64,000 nt of DNA, taken from NCBI RefSeq assembly GCF_033439725.1, contig NW_026944388.1:434001-498000 (forward strand). The letters are read 5' to 3'. Source of the DNA: Neurospora tetraspora. Lineage: Eukaryota > Ascomycota > Sordariomycetes > Sordariales > Sordariaceae. Below the pieces are notes generated by a model. The model was not told where the DNA came from and searched no databases. It saw nothing but the letters and a program-made list of their open reading frames with translations. The number at the start of each line of letters is the position of its first letter. Position 1 is the stretch's first letter. This document shows, one piece after another, positions 1 to 9,800 of the stretch. The translations under genes were made by a program, and so were the position numbers.

Positions 1-240
1 TAGCACGCTGTCACAATACGACGACGAAGGCATTCTGCGCCCGGTAGCGTATTTCAGTCAGCGACATTCGTCGGCGGAATGCAATTACGATATCTACGAT
101 AAGGAGTTGTTAGCCATCATCAAGGCGTTGGAGGAATGGGACCCGGAGCTCGCGGGAGCTCAGCAGCCGTTTGAAGTCTTCACTGACCACAAGGGGTTGA
201 AGTCCTTCACAATCAACAAACAACTCAACCCCCGGCATTG
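1..240 (+). mobile_element. Ty3/Gypsy-type LTR retroelement fossil, reverse transcriptase/RNase H segment
   Basis: Translation on the plus strand gives the typical junction of Ty3-family reverse transcriptase and RNase H, with the patterns [20 protein letters not shown] and [10 protein letters not shown]. The fragment runs off the left edge of the window. On the right, homology stops at about 240, where a HET-domain gene begins on the other strand. No LTR is visible inside the window. It is a broken fossil fragment; its age cannot be judged from one copy. Confidence 0.85.
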
Positions 241-904
241 CGTGAAGGTTTTCTCCGACGGCCAAGTCGCGCCCGTTTATAGAGATGGAACAAGGCTTGG
301 CCTCGGAGCCCCACACGTAGGATAAGGCCTCGTACGGACGTGTGCCTTCTGAGTCCAATGCGGTGCAGAAGAGCCGACAATGTATTGCGGCGTCCTCATT
401 TTCAGACGGCAATAGTTGAAGTAAGCGAATATGGCTACGTGATATAGGAACGCTGTAATATAGATTCTTTACAGGTGTTAACGTTATTCTGAAATGTTGT
501 AGGGGGAAAAGAAGTAAGCCTACTTCCACCTGCTTCGGCCTTTTGTTATCCACGCAGACCAATTTAGATAGGAAGAAATGGATGAGTTTGTTGAAGAGTT
601 GTTTCCACGAAATCTTGTAGCCGGCGGACGTCTCTGTATCGACGGAACCGGTAGCTGGAGCGGCTGGGAGCTCGGGGGCGGGCATACGGGTAGCGGATAT
701 GGCGATGACGGCGGGGATTTGTTGCAAAGGTGTAGGGCGAGACTGCTCTTGGCCCTTATCGTCTTCCCAACCCTCCGTATTGTGTAGTCGTTGAGATATC
801 GTAGCTTTAGGGAACGAAAGTCTTGAGCGAGGTGACGTAGATGAGGTATTCGAGGATGATTGTGTTGTTTTGGAGGCAGCGAATGCTATATAGTTGACGA
901 TCAA
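240..904 (-). pseudogene. HET-domain gene, 5' part only, truncated by a retroelement fragment
   Basis: The minus-strand frame carries the start of a heterokaryon-incompatibility (HET, PF06985-type) domain: SHIRLLQLLP, then [10 protein letters not shown], then [14 protein letters not shown]. In this family these blocks open a region of about 150 residues; here the sequence is lost straight after NLHA at about 240, where the retroelement fragment begins. About 100-130 residues of weakly structured sequence precede the domain, so the true start is uncertain (a methionine lies at 904). HET proteins trigger programmed cell death after fusion of unlike hyphae. With most of the HET core missing, this copy should be non-functional. 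The HET identification is firm; the exact 5' end is not. Confidence 0.8.
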
Positions 905-1156
905 TGGATTGAGTTTGTAAAAATGCTGGAGATTCCTCTATCCTACCCCCAAGAACAAAATAAAAAGAAATTAGAGTACTATGTTTTCTCAAGGTTATGG
1001 TGGAGTATGAGGCGTCGTATTGAGTCTGTTTCTGTTTCACCATGTCAGGTTGGTGCGAGTTTATTCTAGGAACCTCGTGGAAGACAGACAGGAGTTGCAT
1101 ACCCGGCTGGGGCGTAGCAACTCTGACGTTCCTGGGCGCAGTGCTCGTTTGACTGA

Positions 1157-1702
1157 CTCGAAGCTTCCGCAGTCCCCGTCTACGTAGCCTCGCTCATCGG
1201 CTTCCTCACCTCCACAAGCTGCTACTACGCCGTCAAGTATAAGCATCTCCTCTCCGTCGACGACGGTCTCGACATTTTTGGCCTTCACGGCGTGGGCGGT
1301 TACGTCGGCGATCTTTTGACGGGAATCTTCGCCGACAACTTTGTGCCCGCTCTCGACGGCGTATCCGGCAGCTCCTACGCTGGAGGCTGGTGGAACCGCA
1401 ACTTCCGCCAGCTTGGGCTTCAGTTCGCCGGCGCAACCACTGCCGCGGCCTGGTCCTTCGTGGTTTCATGCATCTTGTTGTTCATCATCAACAAGATTCC
1501 TGGCTTGCATCTGCGCGCGAGTGAGGACTCGGAGATCAGGGGTCTGGATATCAAGTATTTGGAGGACGTGGACGAGGAGGGATTTTACATGAACGAGTGC
1601 ATCCTGCATGGACGCACGCCGCCGAGGTGTTCTGGGTCGTTGAAGGCGCCCACGCCGGTTATGGAACCGGTCAGTGTTGAGGGGCCTGAGAAGAAGGATT
1701 AG
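1157..1702 (+). pseudogene. Ammonium transporter (Amt/Mep) C-terminal fragment
   Basis: From about 1,172 the frame reads like the last third of a fungal ammonium permease: VPVYVASLIGFLTSTS, DDGLDIFGLHGVGGYVGDLL (the conserved pore-region helix with the histidine and glycine pattern), then GGWWNRNFRQLG, a final hydrophobic helix near IPGLHLRASEDSEIRGLD and a cytoplasmic tail ending at 1,702. Fungal Mep proteins usually have 450-500 residues and 11 helices; only about 180 residues remain. An in-frame stop lies just upstream at 1,154. Faint similarity may continue to about 1,087, so the 5' two thirds are deleted or decayed. It cannot make a working transporter. Confidence 0.85.
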
Positions 1703-3775
1703 AGGGGTGTGTTCCTGTGACTTTGTAAACGAAGCACTACTTGCTTAGCTCATCATAAATTTCAAATATTTCGAGTCGTAACCAGATGGGCCTGTTATTG
1801 CTAGCGGTAGACTTTGACGATTCCAAGAGGGCAACTTCACAACATTAACATGGACGTCAATTCGTACAGTTCAATATCCCAGTTTCGACTCTTTCTTACA
1901 CCTCAAAGAAAACTTCATTGTATTTCCCGGTTCAAATTCGGCATTTTTCACATGATTATTGCCTGCTATCAGTTGGACCGAAGCACAACGGGTTCGGGTC
2001 GAGAAGGTTTCCGCTTAACAGTGGGTCGACGGGTCATGATGTCATGCAAGCTCTTGACGTCAACTGTCAGTGAACAACATCCGAAAGCGCGATGCTCATC
2101 CTCCGTTTCGATGGGTTTAATCTCTATTGATGTTCTATGGTGATGTTGTTGTTGGCAGCCGACTGGGCCTCAACAGGCTCAAGAGCGTACTCATCATTGG
2201 TTGTTGAGCCCATTGTCTTTTCAATCATGATGATATAAGCCTTGACGACTTTCACGAGTTCATGATTTCACTTTCCTCATTCGTTTCCATGTTGTCCCTG
2301 GCCAGATTCCAACATCGTGGAAGTTTAGGATCTCAGATCTCTATCGTGCGTGCAACCCGGACCCATCGGAGTTCGGTTCCAATGTTCGAGGTTCTCTTTG
2401 TGAGCATCACTACAAGGGAGTAACTGCACCGCACTGCACGGAAGGAAGGCACGAGCATGAATTTCAAGACACAACGGAGAGCTGATCCTTCCCTTAGAAC
2501 GGAGCCATCAGTCATCACAAACTTACATTCATGTTGCCCGTCGCCGTCAATGGTGACACGCTTACATCTGGCACGCCTTTTCCTCTTCAACCAGACAAGC
2601 CGCCAATCAAGCATTTTCCCAATCATTCCTCTCCTTCGTCTCACGTCCAGGCAGCTACGTCTCGTCCGATTTCCATACATCAAACGCGTTGTATGATACT
2701 GTTTGTATGGTAAGTTATGCCCACACAAATCATGATGGATTGGGAAACAGAAAGAGGAAACATGACATGAGAAGAAAAGACACGTTGCTAATTTGATTTG
2801 AAAGGTTGTCATATGTGCCTAGATATATATGTTGATCGTTTATCCCTCCAATCCACGCCTTGTCGCCTTACAAGTAGATTACCTTCGATATTTCACCGTC
2901 GTGTGTTTAGCCCAGCTCACATGCTCCCGCAATCCGTGCCTGCCTACCACAGATCACCACCCAGTCAGTCATACTGGTGCGTTCACACAGTTATATACAG
3001 AGTACCTTTAGGATACAGGCCATAGCGCTGGAGCCAAAGAGAGCAGGAGGCGAGGGCGGTAGAACATGAAGGGCAAGGGAAGTAAGAACCAACGACTCTT
3101 TTGGTGAGGATATTGCACGATGTTCATTACGGCGAACTTTGGCAGGCGCGAACATGACTTTATCATTGGCTATATCCAATCCACACAGTCGATTCACAAT
3201 GGTACCTGCCCGGTACACAGCCGATTTATCCGGCCCAGCCACCACGTCAGCTAGCACATCCCACACATCCCATTTTGGTTAGACGCTGCGGTTATATACC
3301 ACACACTGTGCACGATGTACACATCAGTCCTTAAACGTTTGTTAGCGCGGTTTTTGTGACAGGGGTCTGTAAAACTTCATGATAGAACATCGGGACAACC
3401 ATATTCAAAACGGAAAATGGAATAATGTGTATACTGTGTAAAGCCTCCAAAACGCATCTCTGGTTGAGACCAACTTCTTGTATGAAATGTGGTGGAATGG
3501 TGGTTGAGTTGCGAAGAGTGCGTAGTGAAGCCCCGCGCTAACGAACTTTCCAGGACTGATGTGTAGAAATGCTTCCTTCCTTCTTTGGCGGTGAGGGAGG
3601 GGTAGTTGATATCTGCCCCTGTTGTCACATTTGATAGGACTGTAATGAACTGGGTACCTCATTCCATAAATCGGACGGCCCTGGCACCCGAACCACTTCT
3701 TGGCCGTTCCATCTTCTTCACCCAAACTCGAATTTCAGCAAGAAGATAGGGAGATAGGGTATCCGAGATTCCACC
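1703..3775. other. Intergenic, no gene recognised
   Basis: About 2 kb with only short, unrelated open frames on both strands. I saw no domain motif, tRNA or long repeat. The last part should hold the promoter of the methyltransferase gene that starts at 3,776. Confidence 0.5.
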
Positions 3776-5680
3776 ATGAGTTCTACGGCGAAAAGAGAGG
3801 CCCAGTCGCCGGCACCTAAATCACCCACGCCTGCTCCCGCAACTCGAGCTGCTACGAGAGAACTCACGCCTGCTCCCTCAACTCCAGCGGCTACGAGAGA
3901 ACCCACGCCCGGTTCTACATCTCCCGCTGCTGGAACAACGGCCCCTCTTCCGGGATCTCACTGGGCTGAACAGGTACGGCCCTTTTACGTTCCCCGTCGC
4001 CTAGTCACAATCATAATGGGAATCACCACTGACATATCTTGGTTACTTGCCCACTATAGGGACTTCCGGAAGAGGCCGAAAATGATGCGGATTCAACCCT
4101 TGGAAGTGATGTCGAGAGCTCGACTGCTTCGATTAGTTCGAGTATCCTCAGATACCGTACCGTAAACGGCCGTACCTACCATAGCGATAGCGTAACAGAT
4201 GGGGAGTATTGGTAAGTTTGGACCAAGATCATAGCCAGCGTCTCTTGCACGTCATTCCTGGCCTCGCACAATGAAGCACTGCGCATGTATAAGGAAACAG
4301 CCGACGCTAACGAGCATTTTAAACTTTTATGCAGGGGCCCCAACGACGCTAAGCAGAATGAAATGCTCGATATTTTGTGAGTGAAACATGCTTCCCACCA
4401 TCGGTTGAATCTCTCAAAGGCCTATCATGCATAGAGGTACCTTCATCCGAGCCTCTCAAGCTGTCTCTCCGCCTCCAAGGCCCTATGAGGCTGCTGAACA
4501 GCTGTTAGGTTGCGCTACTATTGTCTTCGACCCGTCGTCGAATCTCATAGCATCGACTGTCTGGATTTGGGACATACAAGCTGCAGTAGCTCTCCTTCTT
4601 CACGGGAGCGTCAGCACCATGTCGTGGCATCCCCACGTTCGCGAGACTTCGAGTTCTTGTAGCTAACCAAATGTTGCCTACCTCTAGCCATCATACGATG
4701 ACCATTTGTCTGGATGGCAGGCTTTATGATGCCCCTCTTGCCAAGGATCCTGAGAATGCCATTGATATTGGCACAGGCACAGGTACGCCGACTTTCTACA
4801 CTGTCTTGGTGGCTGTTTCCTTCTACACTGTCTTGGTGGCTGTTTCCTTCTACACTGTCTTAGTGACTGTTTCTTAAATACTAACTCGACATTTAGGGCT
4901 GTGGGCAATCGATTTTGCCGATAAATTCCCTAACTGCCACGTCGTGGGTACTGACATCTCGCCCATCCAGCCTAGTTGGGTACCCCCCAATCTATCTTTC
5001 GAGATTGACGACTACAACAAGGAATGGGCCTATAAGTCTGATTTCTTCGACTTTATCCACCTCCGGTGGCTGATCGGCACCATCAAAGATTGCTATGCTT
5101 TGTATAAGGAGGCTTACCGGTGCTGCAAGCCGGGCGGTTACATTGAGCATATGGATGCAAACGCTACTGTCGAATCCGACGATGGTTCCGTAGATAACAA
5201 TACTCATGCCCTGGGCCAATGGGGCCCTATGTGGCAGGCGGCTGGAAGGAAGATCGGGTTTGAATGTGATATACTCAGCACCAACATCATGCAGAACGCA
5301 ATGAAGGAGGCCGGTTTCGTGAACATAGTAGTGAAGGATTACAAGGTAAGTGCTCTGCTTCCCACCTCTACGCACCAGCGATTGCCAAAGCGTCTTTTTA
5401 TCCTAGAATTTGGATGAATCTAACTACGGAATACTTTCAGGTGCCTATCGGGCAATGGTCCACGGACAAGAAGTTGAACGAAGTTGGTCTATACTTCCAT
5501 GCCGTTATGAACCAGGACCTTGAAGGTGTTCTAGCGTTCATGTTTGGTAAGGTTATGGGGTGGACTAAAGAGGAGATCGCCAACTACATCAAACATTTGA
5601 AGAAGGAGATAAACAACAAGGATATTCATGGGTACTTCGTCTACCGCAATGTATATGGCCAGAAGCCATTGGATGCTTAA
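3776..5680 (+). CDS. LaeA-like class I SAM-dependent methyltransferase (copy A)
   Basis: Six exons fit in frame: 3776-3973, 4060-4211, 4335-4376, 4688-4782, 4897-5345 and 5441-5680, giving 391 residues. The N-terminus is a Pro/Thr/Ala-rich low-complexity segment (about 65 residues). It is followed by [19 protein letters not shown], the glycine-rich SAM-binding motif I ([14 protein letters not shown]), [17 protein letters not shown] after strand 2, and [10 protein letters not shown], the usual post-I blocks of the LaeA/TAM family. The C-terminal block ends in GQKPLDA. LaeA-type proteins are nuclear methyltransferase-like regulators of secondary metabolism; the substrate of most paralogues is unknown. 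The fourth intron carries a 27-bp repeat and the third holds a WD40 gene fragment. A close paralogue lies tail to tail at 6,819-8,073. Splice sites are inferred from frame and motif. Confidence 0.88.
4427..4663 (+). pseudogene. WD40 (WRAP73/WDR8-like) gene fragment inside an intron of the methyltransferase
   Basis: Within the 311-bp third intron of the methyltransferase the plus-strand frame reads [15 protein letters not shown], then [22 protein letters not shown] and [14 protein letters not shown]. This pattern (FDP..NLIA, VWIWD, SW.P..R) is that of one WD40 blade, closest in my memory to fungal WRAP73/WDR8 proteins. It is an isolated blade with no start, no other blades and a nearby stop, so it looks like a captured or inserted gene piece, not an exon. 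The equivalent intron of the paralogue (7,841-7,933) is only 93 bp and has no such segment. Confidence 0.5.
4794..4874 (+). repeat. Intronic minisatellite, 3 x 27 bp
   Basis: Three head-to-tail copies of a 27-bp unit beginning TTCTACACTGTCTTGG fill most of the 114-bp fourth intron of the methyltransferase gene. The first two are identical; the third has three differences. The paralogue's corresponding intron lacks the repeat. Confidence 0.95.
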
Positions 5681-6818
5681 TGTACGGCTGGGCAACAACA
5701 CCGACCGGGGCTGGATAATCTCCCACGATAGGCGGTCGGATACCTCTACCTTAGGACAAGCTTCATATCTCTTTTTCTGTAAATAGTCTGAAAACAACAT
5801 AGCTGAAACCTCGGATGACCGTCGCATTTGTTTTACATGGTTGACCCCAGATCGGGCATGTGCCTTCAGCCTTACCCGGCCTCCACCTGCATCCAAATGT
5901 GCACTAACACTCTTACACCAATGCTCACAAGGAATTTGCCAAGTATTTGTTAGCGCAAAGCTCCCCACCGGCATGCCTTCCTCAGCTCAGCTCGGGTACT
6001 ACGTATGTCTTTTTTTTTTTTTTTAACTTCCTGAGCATTTAGTCTCCACTCACGACGTCCCTCCAAGTCATCACGTTGAGCGGCGGAATCAAAGAGCGCA
6101 ATATCGAAAACATATATACCAGCTTCATAATACCCTAGCGTCTTCACAAGGTACCTCTACCTTACTACCTACATATCTACCTAAGGAAACCTGTTGGAAG
6201 TTCGTGCCCAGGTTGCCCAGTGAATGGCACTGGGCCGCCCATTCACCGGCACTCCCTTGAGGTTACAAGTATTTAGGCTGCCCTGGTCAGAACCAAGCCC
6301 TTTTCGTTGTCGCCTTTTCCAGCCTTCAACAAAACCCCAGTGGCGTTTTGGTAAACGAAAGCACGTCGAAACGGTCAACCACCTGCGCCTACAATGATCC
6401 CCTTCTACACAATTGCTACGAACTCCGTCCACAAAAGACGGTCATCGTCTAACTTTCGTCAGAGACGATACTGTGCTAGCAATCATCACCATCGGATTAA
6501 CTCATCTAGAGGTATCGTTCCCCATGTAGGTACGTGTTACGGGTAAGGCTGAAGTAACAGCGGTGAGCCTTGTTCGTTAAACTGGGGCAGGGAGCGGGTG
6601 AGGAGACGGATTGCAAGGGGATCCATGATCTTTAACGACAGTTTCCAAAACGACATCATACAAATGATGATAAGTCATATCCAAATCGCTATTTACATGA
6701 GAGACTGGCCACATTGACATCCGAGGAGCATGGCACGATACATATACTACCCTCCGCTGAAATATTCACATTCACAACGCCCACCGGCGTCTGGCATGCC
6801 TCCCGTCGGTTATCCACC
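5681..6818. other. Convergent intergenic spacer
   Basis: Space between the tail-to-tail methyltransferase genes. It contains a T-run near 6,010-6,024 and short open frames with no recognisable domain. It should hold the 3' ends and polyadenylation signals of both genes. Confidence 0.5.
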
Positions 6819-8073
6819 TTAAGCATCCAGCGGCTTTTGCGCCCTCACCATGCGCCACTTAACGACACCATGGATCTTGCGTTCCCTGAACTCTCGGCGA
6901 ACAGCAGCGGCGTAGTTCGCGATTTCCTTCGGGGTCCACTCCAGGCAGTTGGTCATGAAATAGACAAGGAAGCCCTCAATGTCATGTGTCAGCGCCACGG
7001 ACTGGTAGAGACCCAGCTGCTTCATCTTCTCGTCATCATCAGACCAGGGCGTAACGGGAACCTAAATCTTAGGGTCAGCTTCAGCTCGTCTCAAGGGCTC
7101 ACGGACAAGGAAAGTCTTACATAATAATCCTCGGACGTAATGTTGGTGAACCCAGCGTTCTTCATTCCCTTTTCTATCGTATTTGAAGAAACCACGTTAA
7201 CCTCGAGCCCGGTCTTCCGCCCAACCTCTTTCCAAATTCGACCCCACTCGGCCATGGCGGACTTTTCAGGCATCGTACCATCAAAGCAATATAGTTCAGC
7301 ATCGCAGTCAAGTTGTTCAATCCAAGCACCGGGCTTCGCACACCTAAACGCCTCCTTATATAGGGCATCCCAATCCTTAATACTACCGGTAAGCCAGCGA
7401 ATGTGAATGAAGTCGAAGTAGTCCTCCTTATAGGTCCACTCCGTAGATGCGTCATCGATCACGAAGCGGGCGTTTGGGGGTACCCAGCTAGGTTGAATAG
7501 GGGAAATGTCGGTGCCAATTACGTTGCAATTGGGATGATCGTCCGCGAAGTCACTGTTTTATGAAAAATAGATGGTAGCGATCGAAGATCGACCCAGGAA
7601 TCTGACAGGTCGGTCTTACATGGCCCAGACTCCTGCAAGTACATATGGTTAGTAAAGTTGAGTAAAGGGGAGAGATGGTAGTTTAGGTTGATTAGCTTAC
7701 CAGTGCCGGTACCAATATCAATAGCGTTCTCAATCTCCTTCTCATTGAGCGGGGACGTATACAGTTTCCCATCGAACAATTGAACCATAGCCTCGTGCAT
7801 GATATCCAATACCTCATTTGCCTTGGCATCATTAGGGCCCCTGAGTGGTGTATATAGACCAGTAGTTAGTTCAGCTCCACAACATCAACGGGTACAGCAC
7901 TCGTCTTACTAATGCTTTCCAATTCAGACGTACCAATACTCTCCGTCAGTCACAGAATCGCTGTGGTAGGTTCGTCCCAGGATATTACGGTAGTACAAAA
8001 TACTAGAAGAGATCGAGACGGTCGAACTTTCGGTATCACTTCCCAGGGTCGAATCATTATCCTCATCCACCTC
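6819..8073 (-). CDS. LaeA-like SAM-dependent methyltransferase (copy B), first exon not found
   Basis: Minus-strand exons 8073-7934, 7840-7701, 7632-7620, 7553-7121 and 7061-6819 join in frame. The order of motifs matches copy [37 protein letters not shown] (SAM motif I), [31 protein letters not shown] and a C-terminus ending AQKPLDA. A 13-nt microexon (7620-7632) supplies GVWAI and splits a codon at both ends; copy A has no intron after it. Upstream of 8,073 there is a good acceptor and a CTAAC branch site, but no first exon like copy A's Pro/Thr-rich leader. Either the exon lies further out or it was lost, and an unrelated plus-strand fragment occupies the region. Function is as for copy A; activity is uncertain. 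Confidence 0.8.
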
Positions 8074-8328
8074 CTATACGTATAAAAGACTTTTCGTTAG
8101 CATCTGCCATTTTCAAAATGATAGATAAAAACGCTGTAATCATAAATGTCTCGTTCGATACTAATTAATCTAACTCACTCGCTAAGAGAAGAGAAGAGCG
8201 TCGTCGGACGAAGTGAGAGACAACCGTCGTTATGTAGGGCAGTGGGCCTGCGTCTGTCGGATGCAGATGCCACCGATGCCACTACTGCCTAACAAACGCC
8301 TCGTGGAAACCGAAAAGAGGATGTATAG

Positions 8329-8671
8329 ACGAAACGAACCTGCTGGCCCCAATGGGCACCGGACAAAAGTGGAAGGTCAGGAGGCTCTAAAGACTCGTGG
8401 GCCACCGGAGACGCGGGACCAGGCGTGGGCGACTTCTCCTTCCCCTTTAGCGACTTTGCCTCAGGTGATGGTGACTGTGCCTTTTTGAAAGGGAACTCAT
8501 CGTCGCGGATGGATATTGAAAGGGTTGAAAGATTGGTCAGTGAACTGCAGAGGTTGGCTAAAGTCGATGCTTGGTATTTTCGCGTACTAACGGCCTAATA
8601 TATAGGATTTCTCGTCACCTAGTTACCCCTCTTCGAAAAAGAGTCTTCTGAGGCTGCCATTGTATGAATGA
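8329..8671 (+). pseudogene. Possible 3' end of an unrecognised gene
   Basis: An open plus-strand frame starts right after a possible acceptor (TATAG at 8,324-8,328). It reads through SWATGDAGPGVGDFSFPF and MDIERVERLVSELQRLAK, then joins across a 43-bp intron-like gap (branch CTAAC, acceptor ATATAG at 8,603-8,608) to DFSSPSYPSSKKSLLRLP, ending with TGA at 8,669. No family is recognised. The donor of the proposed intron is weak (GTCGAT). It may be the tail of a gene whose body was lost when the neighbouring methyltransferase lost its first exon. Confidence 0.3.
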
Positions 8672-8885
8672 GGCAGGAGTCTTTGTTTTCTCTTACATGT
8701 CACATTGTGGCACTATGAGAATTGTTATTAAGGGGCGGTTTGTTGTCTGTAAATTACGCTAGATTGTTGCGCCGCTGCCTAGCCCAAGACTTTATTTAGA
8801 ATTTGCTAAGCTGTAAGGGTTGATATCATAATGTAATGATCGCTATTAAAAGAGCGGTTTAGTATAACTAGGTGAACAAAAGAAA

Positions 8886-8955
8886 CCTACGTTCACGAAC
8901 CTACCTTCACGAACCTACCTTCACGAACCTACCTTCACTAATATACCTTCACTAA
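8886..8955 (+). repeat. Tandem repeat, 5 x 14 bp
   Basis: Five adjoining 14-bp units with consensus CCTACCTTCACGAA; the last two drift to TATACCTTCACTAA. No gene overlaps it. Confidence 0.95.
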
Positions 8956-9006
8956 CCCGCAGCTTTACCGGCCTCTAGAAAAACTACTCCTTATGGCGGT
9001 ATATAT

Positions 9007-9450
9007 ATGGACGCAGCTCCAGAATCTTACGGGGGATATAGCAGCTCGAGCCTCGTCCATTGCCCGGCACCCCATAGTAATGCCCATCATGGCCACGGAA
9101 CTCCTACTACAACCGAATCCTAATCCCCCAGCTTTTCCTTCTCCGGTGCTGCGTCCCTACCTACCACTAGTACCGGCGCCGATCGCTTATTACCAAACCC
9201 CACAGCCGGAACCGGTACCTCCCGCTCCTCCCTCCCTTATACCGGCAGTACAACCATAAAGACCTCTTCCCAACCAGGAGTATCGAGCCCCCCTGCCAAT
9301 GTCGCTGCTTCTGCAACTGCCTACGGCGGCTTTGATGGTCTTCCCGCGTCTTACGAATCAGCTAGCACCGTCAGTGCCGGATACACCTCATTGGTCCGCC
9401 CCAACTCTACTTCTATAAATACCTACCATTCGTCTGTTTCGGAAACATAA
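9007..9450 (+). pseudogene. Ser/Thr-rich protein tail, unrecognised, one in-frame stop
   Basis: From an ATG at 9,007 the frame reads MDAAPESYGGYSSSS, meets a TAA at 9,121, then continues open to a TAA at 9,448 through a Ser/Thr/Pro/Gly-rich sequence (for example TAGTGTSRSSLPYTGSTT and YGGFDGLPASYESAS). The GC-rich, low-complexity composition differs from the AT-rich surroundings. It resembles the disordered tail of a larger protein, but I cannot name the family. One stop and the missing body suggest a relic. Confidence 0.45.
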
Positions 9451-9519
9451 GCGGAAGTAGGAGTGGAGGGTAACTGGGCAGGTAGGTACAATAGGGCACG
9501 TGCATACTTTGAGTGGAGT

Positions 9520-9800
9520 TGGAGGCTGCGGGCTTCTGATCCTAGAGCTGTGGTTGGCTTGTCGCTCTCAACGCCGCCGTCAGCCTGTTTCGCAGCCCTA
9601 GCATGCAGCTCTCTCCGCCAATCGACTCGTCTACAAAGGTGTTGGCGGCTGCGCCGGCAGCGTGTTGCAAGCCAACCACCATGGTTATGACATGCCAAGA
9701 TGGAAGGGAAGAGGTAGGCTAATGCAGGCAGATGAAGAAGGTAGGTTAAGGCAGGTACATGAAGGAGGTCCATCGTGATCAGTTTGTCGTAGTGGATAAG
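9520..9800 (+). repeat. Dispersed repeat family, copy A
   Basis: This stretch recurs as a near-identical inverted copy at 15,412-15,720 and as a diverged partial copy at 26,885-26,996. The shared core would encode RLVYKGVGGCAGSVLQANHH followed by one or more 9-residue units (GRLMQADEE), so the repeat probably carries the 3' end of an unknown reading frame. Copy A has one 27-bp unit fewer than the inverted copy. Its right end is close to GATCAGTTTGTCGTAGTGGA. Confidence 0.85.
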
